Origin: Pilatotrama ljubarskyi
Taxonomy: Eukaryota > Basidiomycota > Agaricomycetes > Polyporales > Polyporaceae
Length of the DNA stretch: 64,000 nt
NCBI GenBank assembly: GCA_022385805.1
Contig: MU277696.1
Span: forward strand, 271,918 to 335,917
Reading direction: 5' to 3'
Shown here: positions 54,959 through 64,000 of the stretch, one piece after another
Position numbering within the stretch: position 1 is the first letter of the stretch
How the letters are laid out: the number at the start of each line of letters is the position of its first letter
Position numbers and translations under genes: made by a program
The notes under the pieces: model-generated
Seen by the model: the letters and a program-made list of their open reading frames with translations, nothing else
Told to the model about the DNA's origin: nothing
The model's database searches: none

Positions 54959-56112
54959 ATGGATATCGATCCAGACAGTCCGTCGCTTTCTCGTCTCAAC
55001 CTCTCGTCTCGGCTCACAGTGACGCAGGTGGTGCCTCCTGGGGAGCAGGCACAGACGAGATACATGCCAATGGACTCTGATCCGCCTACAGGCCGTCAGC
55101 CAGACCACGGAAAAGGGAAACAGATTGTACGGCCATCGTCGGAGATGCTTCATCTCATGCGGGTTCGGTGACTGCCCTGGACGGTCGCTACCTCGCGAGC
55201 GGCTGGGAGGACACCACCATCCTCGTCTGGTAGGCTCGCGAAGGGCGCCGTTAAGCGCAAGATACAAGGACACGATGACACTGTATCTGCGCTTGTCTTC
55301 TCGCCCGACAGTACCCGCCTGGTATCCGCGTCGGAGTTCGGGCCAGTCAAATTGTGGATAGTCGAGGCGTTACATTTGGAGCCTCTCGTCCTGGAGGAGT
55401 CGATGTCCATGCGCTCTCTCGCTTCAGCCCAGACGGCTCCAAGCTCCTGGGTGGAGCAGGCGATTGAACGTTCGTCGCGTGGAACGTAGGGGACCTCGGA
55501 CGTCTCATCATCACCCAGGACAAGGCCGCAATCAGCTTCATCATATTCTCCCCTGAAGGACGCATCATGGCCACCGGAGGGACGGACGAGACGTGCTCGG
55601 TCTGGGAGGTGGACAAACTCAGTACCGGCGAGCCAAAGTGGATCCTGGACTGCCACAGCGGCTTGGTGTTCTCCGCGTGTTTCTCCCCCGACGGCCGGCG
55701 CATCGTCACCGGGTCCGACTTTGCAGCTGTTGCATCTGGAGCACGGAGACGGGAAACAAGCTCGTAAATGTCCATGAGCACACCGGGCCCGTCTGATCCG
55801 TCTGCTTCTCGCCTGACGGCAGTAAGGTCGCGTCAAGTTCCGCCTCCGCGACTGTGAAGGTCTACGACTCGTGGACGGGCCAGACGCTCCTTTCGCTCGA
55901 GGGGCAAGACAACCTCGTTAACAGTGTGACGTACTAGCCCGACGGGACATGCATCGCGTCTGCCTCTTGCGACAACGCCGTCCGGCTGTGTGATGCCGAA
56001 GATGGGACCTGCAGCATGACATACAACGAGCACAGCGACAACGTCATTTCGGTGCTGTTTTCTCCGGACGGAACGACACTCGCATCGGGCTCCCACGATG
56101 GAACGGTCTAGA
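54959..56112 (+). pseudogene. WD40-repeat protein pseudogene
   Basis: Begins MDIDPDSPSLSRLNLSSRL and then carries about six degenerate WD repeats, for example GHDDTVSALVFSPDSTRLVS, FSPDGRRIVTGSDF, CFSPDGSKVASSSASATVKV, ASASCDNAVRLCDAEDG and SVLFSPDGTTLASGSHDGTV. The register is broken by stops at 55231, 55465, 55794, 55935 and 56109 and by at least two frame changes (about 55245 and 55725). Two of the stops (55794, 56109) sit where the repeat expects Trp. Intact relatives would be beta-propeller scaffolds. It follows P4 on the same strand with about 180 bases between, so the two may have decayed together or been one transcription unit. Confidence 0.8.
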
Positions 56113-56332
56113 TTCGCGCTATATCCTATATCCTCACCCTCTATAGAAGACGCCGCATAGGGCGCTCACCATAAGGCACGTCCTCCTCACATACCACGCA
56201 AAGAGTCAAGAGTCAGTGGATAAGTTAATCTGTGCTCCTCAGCCGCACATGATGTTTGGGACTGGGTCGCCTACGCCCGTGAATTTGGATGCACGTCCGG
56301 CGACTATGTCTATACGACGCTCTCTGCACTCT

Positions 56333-58020
56333 CTACACTGTCCTCTCTTCCTCCCACTTCCAGATCGGTTCTGGATTGTCTTCCGGGTACACTAACCACC
56401 GAAAGCCCTCTGCCTCCATGAGCGGTTTTCCCTCGCTGCTAGCTAGCGGCTCGAACGGTAATGCGCCTGGCGTGGTGCGGTTGACGCGGTAGAAAGCGAC
56501 CGGCAATCCTTGAAGGTCTATACACACAAACGCCAGACTGCGCGCGGCCAAGACCACGTACGTCAGAATGGCCAGTTCGGCGACGCTGAATACGCGTTCT
56601 TCGGAGTCGCCGCCGCTGCTGTCGTCCTCCGAGCAGTCGGGCTGATGTAGGTGATCGCTGATCCGAATCACGAGGAAGGTTGGTGAGATTCGAGCCACTA
56701 GGCGAGATATTTCCTCCTGAAGGACGGTCAACGAAGTTCCTCTCAAGGTTAGGGTAGACGAAGCCGTACGATCATAGGCTCCCGCACTGTGGTCGCCGAC
56801 GGGTGGTACATGTCCAGCACCAGGTGAGTGATGTTCAACGTCTGCGACATGTCGACCAAATCACCAAGTGCATCATAGTCCTCGACGCGATCCTCCTCGG
56901 AGAAATTGATGTGCAGACTCAGATGGGTCGGTTGAGCATCAGCGATGACACGCTCTAGCCGTGTTGCGTCTTCGTCGTAAAGCGCCGTATGTACGTGTAC
57001 GCTCCTAACGGGGCAGGTGACGTTGAGGATGTAGAGGGATTCCAAGTCCCCGCATAGGCAGTCCAGCCATGGCCAGGGTGGAGCGAGCGTGGAATTGTTC
57101 CTACGCAGGCTATCCGGCTCGTGCGACGTGTCCCCGTTTGGCCTTGTTAGCCGTAGACGAGTGCCGTAGACCTCGAGTACGCGCAAGCCTGGATACACGT
57201 AGGAGAGCACCTGGAGCGAGGAGGAGGAACGAGTTCACCAAGCGCAGGCTGTGCACATTTGGGAACTGGATGGTAGGCTCGGCGAGGTCCACATATTCCG
57301 GCGTTAGGTCGACGAAGCGCGCCGTCATCTTCTGCAGGGTGAGCCGCTGCGCGTTGAACATGTCGAGCAACCCGCAACATTCACTAGACCAGGCACCGTT
57401 CGAGGGGAGAGAGGCGTCGACGTCAACCTCCACGAGGGGTGCGATGATTGTCCGACAGATTTCTTGTACGCGCCCGCCGAACGTACTGATACGAAGGCGG
57501 CGGAGAGAGGGCAGCGCCGCGATGGCCGGGATGAGGTCCATATTGCGCTCGAGCATTTGCTCGCAATGGGTAACACGGAGCTCCTCGAGTCTGGTGGCCG
57601 CAGAAAGCACAACCGCAAGCGTCTCGAAGCCCTCGAGCTGCTCTGGCTCTACTAGAAGACTGAAGCGCTCTCGATAAGCCCCCCCACTGCCGTCGGAATC
57701 GCCATCTTCATGTTCGACATATGGTTTGATGTTAGTATCCTCACAGTCTCCGTATTCTGACGATCCGTCGCCGCCTATATAGACCCACTGCATGAGGACA
57801 GCGAGGGACAAAAGGAGGCGTGGACGCTCCGCGAGATCGGCCATCATGAAGCGGTCGAACGAGACTAAGCTGGCCGTGTCCCGGATAACAACGCCCTCAA
57901 GGTCAGAAGGCGCGCGACTCCGAGGTCGTACAGTCCGTGGCAAGTACGCATCATAGCTAATACCGCGCCTCGATCCTGTAGGGTGTCGAATATGTGTAGG
58001 TAGATGTCGTTATTGAGCGA
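56333..58020 (-). pseudogene. F-box/LRR-like paralog F1, frameshifted
   Basis: Related to F2 and F3. The N-terminal F-box-like piece (LNNDIYLHIFDTLQ, MMRTCHGLYDLGVARLL) is in one frame from about 58017, and the frame changes near 57903. The LRR-like middle (RLEELRVTHCEQML, LPSLRRLRISTFGG, IQFPNVHSLRL) runs to about 57212. There an extra G breaks LLLAPVLSYVYPGLRVLEV. The third frame continues to 56770, where a 53-nt intron (56717-56769) leads to the last exon 56333-56716 (EEISRLVARISPT... WKWEEERTV). The intron position is the same as in F2 and F3. No in-frame ATG was found for the first piece. A pseudogene, or a gene with two base errors. Confidence 0.7.
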
Positions 58021-59103
58021 GGGCAGTCCGGGGGTGGTTAGCACTAAGCTGCGTGTTTGACATGATCAGTTGGACCACGACGCCATGCACCTCGCACAGC
58101 TGCAAATGTGATGCATGCTCACCGTGATGCTCGCATAGCTATTGGAGTTTCTGTGCTTGGAATGCGGGGTATGGTCGTATGAGGGGTGAACCGTATGCTC
58201 CCGCAATATATGGAGGCCTGGCAGGCCTATGGCGTACTTTAGCGGTGGAGAGAACGGGGCGGGACCGGCGACCCCATCTCAATTGCAGGTAAGCTGCCCA
58301 TGCGTTGACCAGGTAACGGGTGGGCATCTGGGCTCGCGCGCACAGCGACTTCGAACATGGCCGTCATTGACCAAGGGGGCCGTGGCCAGTGTTCTCGCAT
58401 TAATATTAGTATCGTCTTGGGGCAATTGTCATTGCCACAATGCCACGATAGAAGCATCCGAGTCCGCCGTGTCTTCGAGACGGATCTCAAGGCATAATCG
58501 CAGTCCAGCATGCTAGAAAATAAGCGACTTAACAACGGCCAAGGTCATTCTCGGGGAGAACAATCAGGTCTCCGAATGCTGCGAGCGGATCGACGTGCAA
58601 GGATGAAGATCCGAGTCTAGCACCCTGACCCGGTCGACAGCGCTCACGCAGGCGCCCATGACTCTTCCCTCGACCCCTTCCTCACTGAAAGCAATCATGT
58701 TCTCCGAAACTGCTCGGTACATGCCTCTCGTTTTGTTCCAAGGAATCTTCGCGGCTCCGAATCTGCAACGCTACAGTGACTAATCATACCCACGCATGAA
58801 CCACCACACATGTGAACAATCCACCTAAGTACTAACAGTTGCGGGACTCCCTAGAACAACTGGATTCTGCGAGTACAGGGTCGTCAATAACACCATTGCC
58901 AGCTTCAAAAATTGCTCATGGGCGTTTCATAGCGAAAGAGCTGGCTTCACACCCTGCCTCGCGCCGGCAAACCTCACCACTAGGTCAATATGACGATACT
59001 CACATGGCGATCGCTACGGTTCTTGTACGATCCTACACCATAATCGAAGGCCATTGGAGTACGTTGAACTCTGAGTCTGACACCCTGCGTGCAAGTGCGC
59101 ACA
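58021..59103. other. Spacer between F1 and F2
   Basis: 1.1 kb; no gene seen. Short minus-strand frames have no motif. Confidence 0.4.
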
Positions 59104-60915
59104 TCAGCCTGTTTCCCTCCCTCTGGCAAAGCGCAGAACATACAGTTCGTATTCTGTGGCCAGTGGGATGCCCTGCGGGTATTCTTCGTCTGGACGGTCT
59201 TCAATCCCCATCCCCGGTACAGTGAGTCCCACAAATTCCATGGAGCGTGGGCTCTTCCCTGGGTATGGAGGCCAGCGAAGGCCCTGCTGATCCACCAAGG
59301 CCTTCCCCTCTCGAGGGTCAAGCTGCCTGCAGGTGAACGTGCCGGGAAGGGGCCGAAAGATGTAGAAATACTCAATCGGCTCGTCTTGGTAGTCAAAGCA
59401 GACGAAAGCGAGATGCAGCGACGTGGAGGCTAATCCTGTGAGCAGGTCTCTTCTCGCTCTCTTTCGCGGGTCTTCGAAACGGTGGCCTGACCATAGTGAC
59501 TGTGCCGACGACGATGAGGATGGGTCCGCTCCGTAAGAGGCTGCAGTTTGTGAGCTGTTGGTCTTATGCTGATCCTCTAACTCGGGATCATAGTAATCGT
59601 CGTTCACGCGAACGAGCAAGCAGGTGGGCGACACTCGTGCTACGAGGTTCACGAGGGAATGCTACCAGATCGTTACGATAAGCGCCTCGAGACCATCAAG
59701 CATGCGAGTCTCGAGATCATGACATACCGTATACTGGGCCGCGACGTCCGGTCTGTGCAAGTCGATCACGAGGCTGGTCAGCCTCTCTAACGCCTCCGCA
59801 GAGATGTTCAGCAAGTAGCCGAGCAAATTGTGGTCCGCTGCGTAGACGTCTTCCGGTCGGAAGCCGATGTGCAGACCAAGGTGGGTTGGACGTGTAGATT
59901 CAATCAATTCGTCCAGTTGATCCGCGGCGTCGTCGTCCAGACCCATTATGATGTCCACTCTATCGGCCGGACATGGGATATTGAGCATGTAGAGGGCCTT
60001 GATGTCTCCGGACAGATGTTCTAGGGCAGGCCAGGAGGGGGACAAGGACGCGGCGTTCGCCTCATGCAATTCGTCGGCCTCGACATCTCCTCCCCAATCA
60101 TCGGTATCGTAGACTTGAAGCACCCGCAGACGAGGGAACACATGAGAGAGCACCGGAAGGGAATAGACATAGGAGCAGCTCAGACACAAGCTATGCACGT
60201 TGGGAAACTGGATGGTGTCCACGCCAAGCTCCACGAACGGTTCGGTCAAGTCGACGTAACGCGCAGTGAGCTTCTCGAGGGTAAGTCGCTGCGCGTGGAA
60301 CATGTCGGTGATCCCACACATCTCGGCCGACTCGCAGCCGTCGAAGAAGCAGTCGACCTTGACCTCGACGAGCGGTGCCGTGATCGTCTGGCAGATGTCC
60401 AGCGTTCTCGTTCCGAAACTGGTGAGGTGCAGGTGGCGGAGCGCGGGCAAGCCCGCGATGGCCGAGATGAGGTCGTTGTTTCGAGAGAGCAGCAGCTCGC
60501 AATAGTCGATGCGCAGCGTGTCCAGTGCGCTGGCAGCACGAATTATCTCCACGAGCATGTGGGCGCCCAGGAGTTCCTCGTCGTCGACCAAGTTGAACAC
60601 TTGCTGATAGCTGTCGGCGCTCCCGGGGCTCTCGGATTCACCGATGTCGCCTATCCAGTAGAATTCGATCACGACATCGAGTGACCACAGGTAGCGAGCG
60701 CGTTCCCCGAGATCGCGAAGCATGAATTGACCGAAAGAATTGAGCGATGGCACGTTGTCGATGATCACTTCGAACGAGAGCAAGTACTTGACGCCTAGAG
60801 TGTAGAGTGTTGTGCACGTTCGCATCATCGCCGAAACTGTCCATTGGTCTTCGATTATGTCAAAGATGACTTCGTAGATGTCCTCGTATAGAGTAGGACG
60901 CGCGGCCACATTCAT
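59104..60915 (-). CDS. F-box/LRR-like paralog F2, 581 aa
   Basis: Two exons, 59728-60915 (396 codons) and 59104-59661, joined across a 66-nt intron GTATGT..TAG that also removes an apparent TAG. Residues about 8-50 form an F-box-like helical start (LYEDIYEVIFDIIEDQWTVSAMMRTCTTLYTLGVKYLL). Then come leucine-rich segments (LDTLRIDYCELLLS, LPALRHLHLTSFGTRTL, IQFPNVHSLCLSCSYV, FPRLRVLQVYD) and a C-terminal domain shared with F1 (NLVARVSPTCLLVRVND, LHLAFVCFDYQDEPIEYF). Likely a soluble substrate receptor of an SCF-type ubiquitin ligase if the F-box assignment holds; targets unknown. Start at the first ATG, close behind the upstream flank. Confidence 0.8.
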
Positions 60916-61496
60916 CGTGAAGTGCCTGCAATAGAGTATGGCTATCAGTACCGTGTGCGGAAAGAAGTGACGGCCGCCAGCGTGAGATTAACGTACCCAC
61001 TGCGACGGACGTACTGCGGTGTTGGCGATGTCGGATGCTGGTGGGACGATGTCAGTGCGAGCGGCCGACTCGCATGGGGGATGCGACTATCGCGCTGATA
61101 TCCGTTGGCAAGAGAGCACGCTCATGAGGCTGGGTATATAGGGCGGCGCCGACACAATTGCATAGACTGATGTATCTCAGCTAGCTGCCTGATAGGGCGT
61201 GCCGCAAGCGCGGCAGAAAATCAGAGCCACTGGCGGGCATTGCCGAAGCAGGACTGGTAATACGGGTTGGAGAGCGCTCAATTGTCTAATGCCTGTAGAC
61301 GGTGACACGGAGTCGTTGACTCTATACAACACCGACCTATCGCGTTTTCGCAAAGCGGACGAGTTGCGTCGGGATCAATTGTCAAGGTGTGCAACAATGC
61401 TATACGGAGCTCTCTCCAGGGTATGTTCTACGAGGACTACAGGGCATTGTGTCAGCTGATCTCGAGCGATTCTGAGCGACACTACCAACCTATACT
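60916..61496. other. Spacer between F2 and F3
   Basis: Contains the presumed promoter of F2; a TATATAG motif on + coordinates about 61135-61140 is on the wrong side to be certain. No gene seen. Confidence 0.4.
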
Positions 61497-63118
61497 TCAA
61501 GGATATCCTTCAATGCCGGGCATGCTCCTGTCATTATACGCCAGCCCCTCCCGATGCAGAAGCTCACGGCCGACAACTCCATCGAGCTCCTCCACACCAA
61601 GGGTTGCCTCCGCCCGTTGAGCCGCCCAGTATGTAGTGCCTACTCTGGGGACGGTGAGCACGACGTACTGGAGAGACGAGGTCGCCTCTATGAGACGCCG
61701 GACGGCATCCGGCTGATACGCCCGTCCAAAGCCCTTCAGGAAGTCGCGCTCAGAACGCTGTGCGTTCGGCGTCAATCCACCCCGGCACTCAGAATCCTCC
61801 ATATCGTGGGCGAGGCGGAGGACGAACATTTTGATGGAACGACCGCGAAGCAGCGCGGACAACGCTGGCTGCACGGGTACAAGTACATCAGCACCGGGCA
61901 GACGCAGTCGCGGAACCTCGAGACTCCTACCACTAGCTCGTCTGCTGATCCAAAAAGGTAGCGGAGATGGATGTTCAATGAGAGGTGCGTCACGAGGACC
62001 TCTTCGGGAGCTTGGGGAAGAAGGGCCGGAATGTCTTTGATGTCCAGGCGCCGCAGAACGAAATGTCCAGCATGAATCACGAGGTGCGAAGGGCGTGCTT
62101 CAGAGATGACGGTCCGCAAGTGGTCGAGAATTGCAGCGTCGGAGTAGATGTGGTCCACCTCAACCTTCGTGGTGCGTGGAGTCATACCAAGACTATACAG
62201 AGCATCGAGGGCGCCGCAGAGGTGAGCGAGGCTCCAGAGGCCCTTCTCCGCATGGGGACGATTTGCCTTCCGCGACTCGTCGCATCCGAGATAGGACGGA
62301 GATGACAGCTCGAGATATTGAAGGTTTGGGAATGTGCGATGCAGCGATATGACATCGAGTTCACCGTCAACGAATGATCGAAGCGCGAGGGCGCGTAACC
62401 GCGGGAACAGGGCGTCGGGAGTGTCCAGCTCGACATACCACGCACTCAGCTTTTCGAGAGAGGCCCGACGAGATTGGACAAAAGGAAGGAGGGTATCCGG
62501 CTCGTACATGTCTACTTGGCGGCAGTGCAAGTCAAGCTCGACCACAGTTGACTTGATATGTTCCAGCATATCGGCGGCCAAAGGCCCGACGGAAGAGACG
62601 AAGAGTCGCCGAATTCGCGTGAGGCCTTTGATGGATTTTGCCAGGCCCTTGTGGAGTTCAAAGAACTCCTCGCAAGAGTCGATTCGGAGCTCTTCGAGGT
62701 TGGCGGCATTCTGGAGGACTTCGGCCAGCCTACGGAGCGTGCCTTTGGATAGTGGCACGTGGAGAGAAGCCCCGTCCTCGGACGCCGCGTCGAAGTTTGA
62801 GTTCTCGGTGTCAGACTCTGTGTCAGACTCATCCTCATCCGCATCCCCGTTTTCGTCCAGTTGAAACACGAGGTGCAGCTTCCGAATGTGGAGAATGCGG
62901 GAGCGGCTGCCGTCCTTGAGCATGAAGTCGCAGAATGAAGAGAGTTGGGCCGCGTTCTCGACGGTGACACCCCTGCTGAGGAGCGGTTTGATACCAGAGT
63001 CCCAGAGCGTTTTCGAGGTGCGCATCAGAGAGGACACGTCGGACTGTCGGGGAAGGTGATGCATGAGCTCAAGGAGCACGTCGTGACTGAGACGCGGTGA
63101 GTCCGAGCGGAGAGACAT
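61497..63118 (-). CDS. F-box/LRR-like paralog F3, 519 aa
   Basis: Two exons, 61931-63118 and 61497-61868, joined across a 62-nt intron (GTAGGA..GTGCAG). The first exon is 1188 nt, exactly as in F2. The F-box-like start is RLSHDVLLELMHHLPRQSDV with MRTSKTLWDSGIKPLL. An acidic loop at about residues 85-115 (DENGDADEDESDTESDTEN) is unique to this copy. Leucine-rich segments follow (LEELRIDSCEEFFEL, LTRIRRLFVSS, LFPRLRALALRSF, FPNLQYLELSS), then the shared C-terminal region (IKMFVLRLAHDME, SSLQYVVLTVPRVG). The most divergent of the three. Role as for F2, inferred. Confidence 0.8.
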
Positions 63119-64000
63119 CGCTTGTCCAGACGCGTCTTGAGGACGATATGCAGCGGTTGACTGAGGTATTCTTCGATCAAATGGTCAGGAAGGAGTGTGA
63201 ATATCTAGGACGCGTACCTACTAGGACCAAGACTCGAAAGGTTTCGAGTACCAACTGAACACCTAGAGCGGAGACTGGGTTGGGTAAATCTTGCTGTTGA
63301 TGTGCGCAGACAGCAGTATAGCCTATGTCGCGTTCAAAGGAGTTTCCAAGGGACTAGATACTGAGGAACCAGAGCAAGCTGGTTGGTGGGCAAGAAGAGA
63401 GTTGAGAGGAGGCGTCGCGTCGATTGCTGGAAGCGTCAACTGGGTCATTACGTCCGCTCGCCTACCTGAGCCGAGCAAGTCACCGCTTGGGACGATGCAC
63501 AGAGCTCATCAAAAAAGCAATAGTTAATGACTACATATTCTAGGGAGTAGTGTGAGAGCAACACAGAGTCCGCAGGTACCGTCGCCGTGAATGGGAGTGT
63601 GGCGAGTTGTAGTAGGCCATCTTCAAGTTCAGTACTAGTTCCGCTTCTAGTAGTAAGTTCTACGCGGGCGTCTGCATACGGAAGTCCGCCACGTGGCTTG
63701 GGCGCTCAGCTTAAACCGCTTCGGGAGAGCCTCCTCAACTTCTCGTCTCAAAGTCGCTCCCTAGGTTGGGTTTCTCTAGGGCACGGTGATTTTGGCCGAG
63801 CTAATTAGCTTCGGGCTAATTTACCCATGTCATTCACGGTAAATTAGGTGTGAATCAGGATGCCCCTCAAAACACAAGATGAATCAGGGTGAATTAGGAT
63901 TGCGACACACGGGCCCGTGGCAGCCCAAAAATGCATTGTACTTCGAGATTGTGCAGGGTAAACGTGCATTCTCGGGAGCTGATGATGACGAGACACTACG
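63119..64000. other. Upstream of F3 to window end
   Basis: No gene seen. From about 63790 to 63900 the sequence has related AT-rich words (GTGAATCAGG, GATGAATCAGG, GTGAATTAGG, TAAATTAGG) in direct orientation, suggesting a small repeat or the edge of a mobile-element relic. Confidence 0.4.

Noticed and set aside
59662..59664. In-frame TAG splitting F2 in two, first read as a nonsense mutation
   Set aside because: A GTATGT donor at 59727 and a TAG acceptor at 59662 define a 66-nt intron, in frame on both sides, and F1 and F3 have an intron at the same place.
61869..61894. A 26-nt intron in F3
   Set aside because: Too short for this genome. A 62-nt intron with donor at 61930 (GTAGGA) uses the same acceptor, stays in frame and makes the first exon equal in length to that of F2.
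1..64000. CRISPR arrays, bacterial operons, insertion sequences, complete LTR elements
   Set aside because: The window is eukaryotic. No regular spacer arrays, no inverted-repeat-bounded transposase and no reverse transcriptase or integrase motifs were seen on either strand.

Overview
The window is nuclear DNA of a filamentous basidiomycete. This is inferred from short (about 45-90 nt) GT-AG introns that interrupt nearly every gene, GC-rich coding sequence, intron-bearing or ordinary eukaryotic tRNA genes, and protein families typical of Agaricomycetes (DUF6534 membrane proteins, F-box/LRR-like proteins, a Rho GTPase with a CAAX box, a cytochrome P450). A Polyporales-like mushroom is a plausible guess, not a demonstrated one. 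There is one assembly gap (35 N at 14702-14736). All exon boundaries below were read by eye from splice signals and reading frame. Where all exons close in frame I say so.

Layout. 1-17 kb holds single genes: the 3' part of a DUF6534 membrane protein, tRNA-Ser(AGA) with an intron, an F-box-like gene broken by a frameshift, a small conserved 82-aa protein, a coiled-coil protein that may be Mug135-like, an unknown 350-aa protein, a beta-carbonic anhydrase, and a C2H2 zinc-finger gene interrupted by one in-frame TAG. 17.2-29.8 kb is a head-to-tail array of four secreted S33/TAP-like serine peptidases on the minus strand. All four share a 13-exon plan that includes an 11-nt micro-exon, and a decayed fifth copy lies upstream at about 31 kb. 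31-34.7 kb looks like gene debris. 34.8-37.3 kb is a ten-exon cytochrome P450.

38.2-56.1 kb carries an unnamed paralogous family (N-terminal WDxYAxSL and GYPLW motifs): P1 (+), P2 (-), P3 (+) and a decayed P4 (+), with P2 and P3 head to head. P4 is followed by a WD40-repeat pseudogene with five in-frame stops. Between P3 and P4 lie an isochorismatase-like hydrolase, tRNA-Cys(GCA) and a Rho-family GTPase whose model needs a 7-nt micro-exon. 56.3-63.1 kb is a minus-strand array of three F-box/LRR-like paralogs. Two are intact with equal 1188-nt first exons, and the third (F1) is broken by two frameshifts.

Taken together the right two thirds of the window is a region of local duplication and decay. 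Three families (S33 peptidases, the P family, the F-box-like genes) each show intact tandem copies beside a dead one. No operon-like pathway is evident. The S33 enzymes are probably secreted protein degraders and the P450 an oxidase of unknown substrate, while the remaining single genes are housekeeping or signalling functions.
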